Assembly: GCA_026413225.1 (NCBI GenBank)
Contig: JAPMTP010000044.1
Location: forward strand, 186,001-250,000
Origin: Otis tarda
Lineage: Eukaryota; Chordata; Aves; Otidiformes; Otididae
Direction: 5' to 3'
DNA: 64,000 nt
The translations under genes were made by a program, and so were the position numbers. The notes beneath the pieces were generated by a model, which made no database searches, was not told where the DNA came from, and saw nothing but the letters and a program-made list of their open reading frames with translations. How positions within the stretch are numbered: position 1 is the first letter of the stretch; each line of letters opens with the position of its first letter. Shown here one piece after another: positions 35,666 through 45,486 of this stretch.

Positions 35666-37175
35666 TGTTGGTTTTATTTAGTGAGGAGGACCCATGGTGG
35701 CAGCTTTTGCAAGAAGCTGCTGGAAGTTTCCCCTTTGTCCAGTGAACTCGGCCGAGCCTAGGGCAGACCTGCTGCTGGCCAGGGCCGAGCCAATTGGTAG
35801 CAGAATGTTCCCTGATAACACCTCTCCGATAACACATTTAAGAAGGGGAAAAATAAAAAAAAGAGAAGATGTGAAGCAGCTAAGCGGGGGCAGAGAGGGG
35901 GAGGCGCGAGCCTTGTGGGCTTTGCACCCCTCTGATGTGCGGAAAAGGACTCCACAATCTGTAAGACAGTAAAGTAGGTACGTTTATTTGGCGCTCGGCA
36001 GCACGGGGGGTAGTCCCGCCAAAACCGTGCGCACCTGATGCGGCAACTCACTTTGAATTTATATAACCCAGTGTTACATATACATGAAGTTTCAAAAAAC
36101 CCCACGCCTATACATATGCATGAGCTATCCCCACTTTGTATTAAAATTAGTCCCAATGAGTCATGTGGTCAGTTTTAGCTGGTTCTTGAAGGAGGCTCCC
36201 CAGTTCTTATCAGGGACTGTCCTTGTGAGGAATGCAAGACTTCCCCTCCCCTTAGGTAGTTTTCACAATAGCTAATTAGCAAAGCAGAGGATCATTTGTG
36301 TTAGCATGCACAGCAATAATTAAACAATGCCATATCTACTAAGGTTTCTTTAACACCTTCTCTCACCTCACCCTCTGGCCTCCCGCCGGGCAGCGACTGG
36401 GCCCAACTGGGCCCGGCCTGGCTGCAAGAGGTGGAGAGGAGGTGAGATGTGAATGAGATGTAAAAAAGATCCTGAGAGGTGTCTGCCTGCCGGTTGTGAA
36501 GAATTTTTTTTTGTAAGGAACGGCTGCAGACGCCAAGGGCAGTGAAGAAGGAGGGGGAGGAGTAACGCGGCTCCTGGCCAAGATTCCCCTGCAGCCTGTG
36601 GTGAAGACCATGGTGGAGCAGGTTGTTCCCCTGCAGCCCATGGAGGTCCACGGAGGGGCAGAGATGCCCCTGCAGCCCATGGAGGACCCCACGCCGGGGC
36701 AGGCGGATGCCTGAAGGAGGCTGTGGCCCATGGAGGCCCCACTGGGGCAGCCGTTCTGGAGGGGCTGCCCCCCGTGGAGGAGATGACCCACGCCGGAGCA
36801 GTTTCACGAAGGACTGTGGACCGTGGGAGGGACCCCACGCTGGAGCAGAGGAGGAATGTGAGGAGTTCTTCTCCCGATAACGAAGCAGCGGTGTAAAACA
36901 ACGTGTGATGAACTGACCGCGACCCCCATTCCCTCTTCCCCCTGTGCAGCTCATCCAGGGGCAGGTAGTAGAGATAATGTTAAGCCTGGGAAGAGGAAGG
37001 GGTGGGGGAGGTTGTCTTGTTCTCTGTCTCATTCTCCTGCTGGTTTTAGTAATAAATGGTTTTCCCCAAGTCAAGTCTGTTTTGCCCGTAACGGTTAACT
37101 TTAAGGATTTCTCCCTGACCTTATCTCAAACCTCCAGCCTTTTTCGTTATATTCTCACTCCCCATTCTCTCAGAG
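35666..37175 (+). mobile_element. Long ERVL-type LTR, 3'-truncated, interrupted by another LTR
   Basis: TGTTGGTTTTATTTAGTGAG begins a copy of the LTR family seen at 15401 and 45487. It runs to the CTCTCAGAG block near 37175 and lacks the last ~60 bases (GTAGTCTGG to ACGACA). It is more diverged than the other two copies. A 433-base reverse-strand LTR is inserted at 35933. Confidence 0.9.
35933..36365 (-). mobile_element. ERV1-like solo LTR nested in another LTR, 4-bp duplication CCTC
   Basis: On the minus strand it runs from TGAGAGAAGGTGTTAAAGAA to TCCGCACATCA. CCTC occurs at 35929-35932 and 36366-36369; a single CCTC is present at the same place in the uninterrupted copy at 45487, which confirms the duplication. 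On the minus strand CAAATAAACGTACC gives the polyadenylation signal. A four-base duplication fits gamma/ERV1-type integration. Confidence 0.92.
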
Positions 37176-38235
37176 AATATGCTAGGCTAACTCTTAACAA
37201 ATGGAATATTGTATTTTCCTACACCAGTCTAAAACTGCCGGTTCCCTCTAAGGATTCATAGGTTACACATAAAATCTAGCCTGAGTGACTACAGATTCCT
37301 AGTTAGCAAAAATCACCTCATATTGACATTTAATGTTCAAAAATTGTATTATTCTAAAATTAGATTGATTAATCATTTTTATCATAACACTTCCATCTGG
37401 CACGACAGGAATCTGGTCGAAATGTCGCATCCTAGGTCAAGGCGTGGCCGGGGAGCTGCAGCTAGGGCATGAGGCTTTTCCAACTTGCTAAATAAACCCC
37501 ACAGGACGTCAGGATGGGATTCAGACAGCAAGAAGAGAGGAGGGTCAGCCAGCTCTCCAAATCTATATTCTGACTTATTTTGTGGAAAACTGGTAGAGGT
37601 CCGGGAGATGAGGACAAGAAGGAGCACACACACTCGCAGGGTCCAAGAGGAGAGTTCGGCAAGCACTTGCTCTGAATTTTCAGGGCTTTCTCTCCACAAG
37701 AAGGTCTGTTCTGGGGGCAAGCTGCTTCAGGTCTCTACCAGAAGAGAGACAAGGACAACTCCCAAGTGACTGAGCCGTTCTCTGGCAGCAGAGACAAGGA
37801 ACTGCAGCAAGACTGACTCCAGGGATGCCTGGATCAAGAAAGAATCGGATGACGATGCCACAGACTTAGAGTTGCTTTGCAGAACAGCAGAGTGTGTGCG
37901 CGCATTCAGATGCACGACTGCAAGAATTCCTCTTGTGATGCCACACTTTGTGCCCCAGCCTCTCTCCTTGCATGGCACGGGCCAGCTGTCGCATTTTTGT
38001 GACAGCTCCCATCGTGTCCGCACAGTACCGGCACCAGTTCCACCACAGCTGGGAACAGCAGTTGCCCCACTGGGGCAGAGAGGGACAGGATCAAAAAACC
38101 TCAAAGGTGCCAAAACCAGCCCCGTCCCCACTGCCAGGGCAGGGTGGAGCAGCACAAAAAGGTGGGCACCGCCGGGCCACCGGTGCTGGCCCCATCCCTT
38201 CCCCTTGGACAGGAAATTCACCTCCCCGCAAAAAT
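37176..38235. other. Upstream flank of gene B, no gene recognised
   Basis: Frames up to 182 codons on both strands lack motifs. Composition shifts from AT-rich to GC-rich toward gene B. No TATA box was seen at a fitting distance. Confidence 0.45.
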
Positions 38236-38410
38236 CATGCTTGGGGTGGGAAATGGTGGGGATGGGAGATCACTGGGGTAGGAAACCGTGACGGGGCTGA
38301 GAAGTCATGGCTGGGATGGGAAACCATTGTGGGGATGGGAAATGAGCACTGGGGACAGGACATCATCAGCGGGACAGGAAATCCTTGAGCTGGGAAGTTG
38401 CTGTGGTAGG
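38236..38410 (+). repeat. Degenerate GGGATGGGAAA minisatellite upstream of gene B
   Basis: Words such as GGGGTGGGAAATGG, GGGATGGGAGATCACTGG, GGGATGGGAAACCATTG and GGGACAGGAAATCC recur every 20 to 35 bases. It ends about 100 bases before the gene B start codon. Confidence 0.6.
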
Positions 38411-38463
38411 AAAAGTCAAACCCTGACAAGGCTGGCTGAAGCAGGTGCTGGCGCAGTGATCGC

Positions 38464-38505
38464 CATGGGGACGCAGGCTGGTTGCCCCCAACAAACCCCA
38501 CTCTG
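38464..38505 (+). CDS. Upstream open reading frame (13 codons) before gene B
   Basis: CGCCATGGGG opens MGTQAGCPQQTPL and stops 10 bases before the main ATG at 38516. Both ATGs have strong GCC-ATG-G contexts. If both lie in the transcript, this short frame would be expected to lower translation of gene B; that is inference. Confidence 0.35.
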
Positions 38506-38515
38506 ACCAGCCGCC

Positions 38516-41070
38516 ATGGCAGGTACAGCAGCAGGCTCCAGCTCCTCCTGGGGCTCCTGCCCTCCAGGTAACCCCCCGTCGGCCCCACCTGCCAACAGCT
38601 CACCCCATCGCCCCTCTTTGCTTCCCCCACAGAGAAGCTCCCTCTCCAGCTGCCGATGCCAGCCAAGGTGCCCGGTGTGATCTTCACAGTTCTGACCGTG
38701 CCGCCGCCGGTCCCTGCCTGTGTGCTGCCCTCTGTTCCAGGGCTGCCAGCGTCCTGTAAGCCTGCCCAGGTCCACCCCGTCACCTACCAGGTGCCGCAGG
38801 CCAGCGTCTGGCACGGGGTGCCAGGGCCCCTGGGGGCCGCGGGGCAGCTGCTGCAGCTCCCCGAAAGCTGGCAGCTCCCTCCCGTGGTGCAGCTCCCCTC
38901 CGTGCCTGCTCCCTGTCCCCCTGCCTGTGGCTGGGGACAGCAGGTGGTGAGGGGGACGCTGGTGTCCCACCAGCCGACGGGGCTGGGGCTGTGGGCTGTG
39001 GCCCAGGGGGAGCCCCTCTACCCCACAGGCTCCCACTCACTGCACGTCGCTGCCTGCCCGGGCCCCCCATCACCCTGCTGCCCTGTGGCTCAGCATTGGG
39101 TGAAGGGCCCCCCTGTGCTCCACACCCTGACCAGCAGCACCCAGAAGCCATCGCAGGCCTCCAGCGAGGACGGGGAGACCACCAAGAACAGCATCCCTGC
39201 CGCCAGCCCATGCCACCCTGTCCTTGCTCTGCCCACTGGCAGAACCACAGCAAAGCCCAAGGGTGAGTTTTGCGGGGTGACACAGCCTGCAGGCGGGTGC
39301 CAAGCTGAGGAAAGCTTGCATCGTCCCACCGTTGGCTCGGCTGTGTTTGCTTTTCCTGCAGCGCTGAGCACGCTGGAAGCTCCGGGCAAGCCTGCTCACG
39401 TGCTCGAGAAGGGGCCAGCCGCTCTCACCCAGCCCTTTCCGGAGCAGCCAGCGCACGCCACCAGCAACAACTCGCTCAGCCGACCCCATGCTGCGCACGC
39501 TGAGGACACTGTCCCCAGTGTCCCCGACAGCCCCAGCTTGGCCGCTTTCCTCCACGAGCTCCCTGACCTCTCCCAGTACGTGGCGGAGGGCGGCTGCCAT
39601 CAAGAAGGAGCGGTGCTGGCAGGCCTGGGGGACAGCAAGGACACCGTCCCTCATGTCCCCGACTTTACCGCCTTCCTCAAGGAGCTCCCCGACCTCTCCA
39701 AGTATGTGGTTGAGTGCAGCTGCCCACAGGAGCAAGTGGCACTGGCAGGGCTGGGGGACAGCCAGGGCACCGTCCCTCACGTCCTGCTTTTCCCCAACAG
39801 CCTCGCCAGCACTGCTTTCCTTCCTGAGCACCACAACTTCTCGGGGGACGTGGTGGTTGGCGACTGCCCCCAGGACCAAGCTGTTGAGGCGCAGCGAGGG
39901 GACAGCCAGGACACCGCCTTGACCGCCAATGTCGCCAGCTTGACTGCCGAGGCCCTCGCTGAGCTCCTTGACCTCTCTGAGTACGTGGCGGAGGGCAGCT
40001 GCCTCAAGGAGTGAGTGGGGGCAGCGGGGCTGGGGAATGCTGAGGACACAGTCCCTGACGTCCCCAGTGTCCCCAGCTTGACCACCTCCCTCAACAAGCT
40101 CCCCCACCTCTTGGAGTGCAGGGCAGAAGGCGGCTGCAACAAGGAGCAAGTGGTGGCGGCGATGCTGACGGACAGCAAAACCACCTTCCCCGATGTCCCT
40201 GGCAGCCTGGCCAGCACCACCTCCTTCAACCAAGTCTCTGACTTCTTGGAGTCCAGGCTGGAGGGGGGCTGCCCCAAGGACCGCCTGGCAAACGCCATGC
40301 TGGGGGATACCGACCCCTTCTGTGGAGCGGCGGCCTCCCCCTCGCAGGACCTCGAGGGAAAGCAGGGCGGGCTGGCGGCAGACCTTCCCAGCTGGCTGCC
40401 ACTGAGCCCCTGGGAGACTTCCCAGGAGGGCTGGCCAGAGACTTCTCCGGAAAGCTCTCTGGAGAGCTCTCCAGAGTGGTCTCCAGAGACTTCCGTGGAG
40501 ACTTCAGAGGACAGTGCTGGGGACAGTCCCCGGAAGGCTCCTCTGAAGTACCTTTCAGAGGGTCCCCATCTAAGCCCCCTGCGCATCCCGCTGCTGAGTC
40601 CCCTGCCCAGCCCCCCGGCTGCCCCCCAGCACCACCCACCCTGCCTGGCCCAGCTGCTGGAGGAGGCGCTGCGCAGAAAGCCCCAAATTCGCTTGCCGCT
40701 GCTGCCGGCCAGCATCTCCTGCCAGCTGGCACCCACACCAGGAGAGGCGGGCAGCAAGAAGGCCAAGCGCCCCGCGCCAGCCAGCGGCTCCAAGCCACAA
40801 GAGACCTCCCCGAGGGACAACAGCTCACCCAAGAAGAGGCGGAAGACGGGGCTGTGCCACGTGGGAAAACACTTGGAAGCCCCTTGGCAGGGGAAGCCAG
40901 ACAACGACGGTGTGGTGGCAAGAAGCAGCAGGCAGCAAGCCGGCAGCAGCAAGCAAAAAGCAATCGATGGCAACAACGTGCCCAACAAGCGAGCCAGAAC
41001 CCAGGGGGCTGCCGGGGGGAAAGGTGCCCCACGCCCCCCTGACCACTGCTGGAACCTGGACAGGGAATGA
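38516..41070 (+). CDS. Gene B: uncharacterised Pro-rich repeat protein with nuclear-localisation-like tail
   Basis: I do not recognise the family. The start GCCGCCATGGC (38516) opens exon 1 (MAGTAAGSSSSWGSCPP). Introns with GT-AG ends follow at 38568-38632 and 39263-39361, the latter 99 bases and in frame either way. The protein has a Pro/Val/Leu-rich N-terminal third and then six ~45-residue repeats (39505-40315; core DTVPxVPD, AFLxELPDLSxYV, EGxCxxE). A Ser/Glu-rich stretch with repeated SPE motifs (40435-40515) and a Leu/Pro region follow, then basic clusters KKAKRP and PKKRRK near 40760 and 40830. A TGA at 40012-40014 splits the frame inside repeat 4. It gives 444 residues if used, or about 777 residues if a 57-base GTGAGT...CCCCAG mini-intron (40011-40067) is removed. 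A nuclear protein is likely; transcriptional function is a guess. Confidence 0.6.
38568..38632 (+). other. Gene B intron 1 (65 bp)
   Basis: The donor is CTCCAG|GTAACC and the acceptor CTTTGCTTCCCCCACAG. It joins a 52-base first coding exon in phase 1 to GAG AAG CTC. The pyrimidine tract is good. The very short length is common in GC-rich avian genes. Confidence 0.65.
39263..39361 (+). other. Gene B intron 2 (99 bp, frame-neutral)
   Basis: The donor is AAGG|GTGAGT and the acceptor TGTTTGCTTTTCCTGCAG. The 99 bases contain no stop in frame, so retention adds 33 residues and removal leaves the frame unchanged. Strong sites favour splicing. Confidence 0.6.
39505..40315 (+). repeat. Six tandem ~135-bp coding repeats in gene B
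   Basis: Repeat starts (DTVP or equivalent) lie at 39505, 39640, 39766, 39910, 40045 and 40180, spacings of 135, 126, 144, 135 and 135 bases, all multiples of three. Repeats 1, 2 and 4 keep PDLSQYVAEG-like cores; 3, 5 and 6 are more diverged. The frame-preserving indels imply past selection on the protein. Confidence 0.85.
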
Positions 41071-41895
41071 GAGGAGCACGAATCCCCCACGACACGTCAC
41101 CTGCACTCACCCACTTCAGCCCCAGCCCTCTCCCAGATCTCTGCTTCTTTCTTAATTTGTTAAAGGTTGGATGTTTGTTTCCCAGCACCTCTGTCTGTGG
41201 CCGTTCCTGCAGCGGGAGGGGAGGGGGTTAAGGCATGCTGCACATGTAGAGCTGACCCTGCACCTCTGCTCAGCTGTGACATGCGCTCAGAGCCAAACCG
41301 CTTCTGAGCTCTGCTGCACTGACTGAGCACACTGGTGAGTCAGGGTCACCCTGGGGAACCCAGAAGAAGCCGGTACCTTGTGCTCCAGCCCCGCTGCAGC
41401 AAACCCCGCTGTCCCAGCATCCAGCCCAAGGAGCAGCGGCTGTCCTGGCTGTCCCCTCTGGAACCCACGGGCACACTCGCTGTCCTGGTTTCGGCTGGGA
41501 CGGAGCTAAAAACATCACAAACCCACGGACGGGTCTCTCTGGTTCAAACAACCATCTCCACGATCTTCCCACAGTCTCCCAAGAGCAGATCCTCACGCAC
41601 GCTGCGGGCGAGGAGAGAGCCCCTGGCGCGTCCCAAACGTGGGCCTGAGCCATCAGCAGCCCGAGCTGCGCCCCCCTGGCCAGAGCGGGCGGCCCCCCCC
41701 ACACGGGCAGCCCCCCCCGGGCCGGGCACCGCGCAGCAGCACCCACAGCCGGGCCTGGCGCCGCCGCCACAGCCCAGGCTCCGCCCAGAGCCGCCCTGGC
41801 CGCGGGGATCTGAGGAGCCAGCGCCGGCCTGGGGCACGCAGCCGCCGTCGGGGAGCGGGCGGCCACAGCCCGGGGCCTGCACCTGCAGGGGTGCT
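41071..41895. other. 3' flank of gene B; 30-base ERVL LTR start at 41482
   Basis: The possible 3' UTR near 41150-41200 (TTAATTTGTTAAAGG, then TTGTTTCCCAGCACCTCTG) resembles the sequence after gene A. TGTCCTGGTTTCGGCTGGGACGGAGCTAA at 41482 matches the 5' terminus of the ERVL LTRs, but the following sequence is a C/G-rich block unlike the others. No AATAAA was found. Confidence 0.5.
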
Positions 41896-42420
41896 GGCTG
41901 TGATTGGTGCCCTGCGCTGTCACTCTGCCCTCATCTGGCTCCGATTGGTTCTGTGGGCTGTCACTCTGCCCTCATCTGCCTCAGATTGGTGCTCTGGGCT
42001 GTCACTCTGCCTCCTCTGACTCTGATTGGTGCCTTGGGCTGTCACTGTGGTTTGGGCCTGCCCTTCCCTGTGGAGGTCCCGGCTCTGATTGGTGCCCTCG
42101 GCTGTCACTCTGCCCAGGTTTGGGCCTGCCCTTCCCTGCGGGGATGCTGCCTCTGATTGGTCCCCGGGGGGCTCAGGCTGCTGGGCTGCAGTGCCCGCCC
42201 TTCACTTGAGGCGCCGCATACTCTGATTGGCTGCATGGGCTTTGCCCCTTGCCCCATCCATCAAGTGATGGGTCAGGCAGCTTATCAATCGTCCGTGTGC
42301 TGCTCTCGCGCCAGGCGTGATTGGTGCAGCTGGCACGCCCCGCCCCTGCAGGTGGCCCACCTTTCCTGGTCTTGCTGCCTTTCCTGCAGGCCTCCCAGTC
42401 TGATTGGTTAGTTACATATC
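41896..42420 (+). repeat. Array of nine inverted CCAAT boxes, partly 40-bp periodic
   Basis: ATTGG occurs at 41903, 41944, 41985, 42025, 42088, 42156, 42226, 42320 and 42403, mostly as CTGATTGGTGC, always on the same strand. The first four are 40 to 41 bases apart and share GGGCTGTCACTCTGCC between them; later spacings grow to 63-94. CCAAT boxes in CTGATTGG context bind NF-Y. The array could be a promoter or the U3 of a long LTR beginning at 41482. Confidence 0.8.
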
Positions 42421-42440
42421 AATCACATGCCTTGCCATCT

Positions 42441-42789
42441 CCAGCCGTTATACAGGTGTTAACTGGCTAAGAGTGTATCTCCAGCCGTTATACAGGTGTT
42501 AACTGGCTAAGAGTGTATCTCCAGCCATTATACAGGTGTTAATTGGCTAAGAGTGTATCTCCAGCCATTATACAGGTGTTAATTGGCTAAGAGCATATCA
42601 GCAGCCATTATACAGGTGTTAATTGGCTAAGAGTGTATCTCCAGCCATTATACAGGTGTTAATTGGCTAAGAGCATATCAGCAGCCATTATACAGGTGTT
42701 AACTGGCTAAGAGCGTATCAGCAGCCATTATACAGGTGTTAACTGGCTAAGAGCGTATCTCCAGCCATTATACAGGTGTTAATTGGCCA
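42441..42789 (+). repeat. 40-bp tandem repeat, 8.7 copies
   Basis: The unit CCAGCCATTATACAGGTGTT plus AATTGGCTAAGAGTGTATCT starts at 42441, 42481, 42521, 42561, 42601, 42641, 42681, 42721 and 42761. Units differ at few positions (CCGTT/CCATT, AACTGG/AATTGG, GTGTATCT/GCATATCA), so expansion is recent. The 40-base period equals the start of the adjacent CCAAT array, and the AATTGGC units again contain an inverted CCAAT box. Confidence 0.95.
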
Positions 42790-43369
42790 GAAGTACCGAA
42801 GAGGCTGGTGCCATATTTGGGGTTGTTCACGTGCCCGTGGCCATCAGCCCGTAGCCCGCTTTCCCGCGTTTTGCTCGCTCCGCTGTCAAGTGTCCTTCGT
42901 ATGACCTTTCAGTCCTGCTAAGCAGGTAAAACCCCCAATCATGTCAAACTACTAAGGCAGGAGTGAATCCTGCCAAACTTAAACAAACCTCCCAAACACA
43001 TTTACAACTTTAAACAAAATTTTGTACGTTATCTATAAAGTTACAAAACATGGGCTTAGGCAAACCCTTATGCCCTTCTCTCACATGTTCAACACAGGAG
43101 ATGGAGGCCGCATGGGGATGTGTTAATTCATGTTAATACTCTGAACTACAGAATTCTAACATATAGAAGCATGTTCTTTGCAGGAAGCCAGAACTATGTA
43201 CATATCATCCTGTTTCCTCTAAGCCTGCGGCTGTATAAGAACAAACAGGATGGTTAAAGATTCCATGTACAGAGAGGGTCACATTTCATCATGCAGCTCT
43301 AGTGTTGCTCCATATCGACACGAATCAGGTGAACATATCTCACATACCTGAGGCTGTCTGGGTGGCCCA
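42790..43369. other. No feature recognised
   Basis: AT-richer sequence without long open frames or recognisable repeats. Confidence 0.5.
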
Positions 43370-43605
43370 TGCTTCTCCTAATGCAGCCTTGTATGCAGCT
43401 GGGCTTCTTCATGGTGAGCACATATGGTGTCCCTCATAGTGCCCACCACCTTCTCCTCAGAGTCCCTGCTCAGTCCATCAGATTTCAGCCTGCCCTGATG
43501 CATTTGGTTAATCTCTCCACTCTGCGGGACTGGACACTACTCCTTGTAAAACTCCCAGAGGTTTCTGTTGGCCAAAGCCCAGAGTTTCTCCAGGTTCCCC
43601 TGCAC
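43370..43605 (-). mobile_element. CR1 fragment, antisense
   Basis: CTAATGCAGCCTTGTATGCAG near the left, then CTTCTTCATGGTGAGCACA and TTGTAAAACTCCCAGAGGTTTCTGTTGGCC match the antisense of the CR1 RT segment encoding FNKxxCKVL and KANRILGCI. It is strongly diverged. Confidence 0.7.
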
Positions 43606-43769
43606 TGAGCCAGCTGTTCATGTTTGTGTGCAGATGGCTCACCATGATGGTGGTGTCTCTCACAAGGCAACAGCAGCAGGAGTTGCAGGGCACTACAAAT
43701 AACACCTCCAGGAGAAACTGTGGGGTCTGGGGGATCTACAAGTCACAAGGCCACAGACCTGTTCTCGGA

Positions 43770-44140
43770 GGGGAAGTTGCCCCTTATGGGAGAGAGCAGC
43801 AGGAGGGCCTGGAGTTCTGCCTGGGGACAATGAGTCAGCTGAGAGCTGAGTGGTCAACATGAGAGGGCAGAACATGGGCAACGTTGTGGTTGGTGGATGT
43901 CTGGTGGTGACCCCTTGGTCAGGAAGAGGAGGTAGATGAGTCCTTCTTCAGGGAATTGGAAGAAGCCTCATGTTTGCAGGCCCTGGTCCTGAAAGCAGAT
44001 CTAAACTATTCCAGTATTTTGTGAAGGGGCAACATAGCCAGGTGCACGCCTTCCAGGAGGTTTTTGGAGCACAATGATGACATCTTCCTGACAAGGGTGA
44101 CTGAGGAGCCAGAGAGGTGAGGTGCCCTGTGGGACTTCAT
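43770..44140 (+). mobile_element. CR1 endonuclease-domain fragment, sense
   Basis: CAGGAAGAGGAGGTAGATGAG, then GGAAGAAGCCTCATGTTTGCAG, GCCCTGGTCCT and CAGGAGGTTTTTGGAGCACAATGATGACATCTTCC align with the 51.95-52.15 kb part of the fuller CR1. It is badly decayed, in the opposite orientation to the neighbouring CR1 piece, and its ends are approximate. Confidence 0.65.
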
Positions 44141-44448
44141 ACTTACATTTGTGTGTGTGTGCTTGTCTGGGCCTGGGGGAACGGGGGGATGAGGAGATCC
44201 CAGGGCTAGCTGCTGGATAGACAGAGGGTCTAAAACCAGCTCCTGGAGGGAACCACACTGTGTGTGTGTCTACAGAGTGCTATGAAAATTTCCCTCCCGA
44301 TTATGCAAATCAGCCTTTATAGTATGCAAGAATTTTAACCTGAGAGAGGGAGAGAGACAGAGAGATTTCACATTGTGTACGGATTACTCATGTGCAAGTA
44401 AGCAAACTGATGGACACCAGCTCCTCACAAGAACCTGAAGGATGGTCT

Positions 44449-45064
44449 TGACGTGCGGAAAACGGACTCCACAATCTGTAAGATTGTAAAGTAGGTATGT
44501 TTATTCGGCGCCGGGCAGCACGGGGGGGTAGTCCCACCAAAACCGTGCGCACCTGATGCGGTAGCTCACTTTAAATTTATACAACCAAGTGTTACATATA
44601 CATAAAATTTCGTAATGCGCCTATACATATGCATGACCTATCCCCGCTTCGTATTAAAATTAGTCCCAAGGGGTCATTTCCATAAACTCCTCCTGTCTGG
44701 GCTTGCGCAGTGCCTCCTGGTGGTGGTCGTCGGGGGTCGTGGGGATGAAGGCAGGTGACTCCTCTTCGTCACCGCTAGTAACCTTCTGTTCTTGCGCAAA
44801 CTCAGTTATCCCTTGGCTTTCATTCAAGCTTCAGGGTCAGTTTTAGCTTGTTCTTGAAGCGACCCCCCTAGTCCTTACCAGGAACTGTCTTTCATGAAGA
44901 ATTGCAAGACTTTCTGCTTCAAATAGTTTGCACAATGGTTAGCAAATTATTAAGCAAGTAGTTAGCAAAACATTAAGCACTATTTATCAACTTGATTCCT
45001 TAGGATGCACAGCAGTAATTAATCAATGCCATATCTATTAAAATTTCTTTAACTCCTTCTCTCA
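44449..45064 (-). mobile_element. ERV1-like solo LTR with GTCT duplication
   Basis: Read on the minus strand it runs from TGAGAGAAGGAGTTAAAGAAA to TTTCCGCACGTCA, 616 bases. GTCT lies at 44445-44448 and 45065-45068. It is the same family as 35933 but carries about 180 extra bases in the middle (44685-44840), so one is a deletion or subfamily variant. GAATAAACATACC on the minus strand is the polyadenylation signal. Confidence 0.93.
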
Positions 45065-45068
45065 GTCT

Positions 45069-45486
45069 GGACCTGAAAACAAAGACTTTACCTCTCGGAA
45101 TCTCAGAGCTGTGCATGAGGGATAAAAGACACCCCTGGAACTCACCGCCAGCATGCCAGTTCCTCTAACACAGTTTTGAGACCCTCCCAGTGTCTGGCAC
45201 CACAGACAAGTAACCATAGCAAGAGCAACTCCAGAGACATCTGGATCAATCATTGTCAGTCTGTGAAGATGACACAGATACACAGTTGCTTTGCAAAGTT
45301 TTATTATGATTATTAATCAGGAGTGTATTTGTTAACTAGTGATTAGTCAAATATTGTTGTATCTCAGTGTTTGAAGGCTATGAGAACCCCATGTAAACCA
45401 GATTTGAGGTGCCCCAGTTTGGCTGGACCACTCATGAACATGAATAAATATTCACTCTGATAATTTTGTATGTGCATCCTGGGTTC
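45069..45486. other. No feature recognised
   Basis: Short AT-rich interval between two solo LTRs. No gene or repeat seen. Confidence 0.5.

Noticed and set aside
39070..41188. Antisense frames of 320 to 437 codons over gene B
   Set aside because: They mirror the GC-rich, repeat-bearing sense frame; the sense strand has the Kozak start, introns and basic clusters.
42441..42789. 40-bp units as a CRISPR array
   Set aside because: Units are contiguous without variable spacers, and the sequence is avian nuclear DNA.
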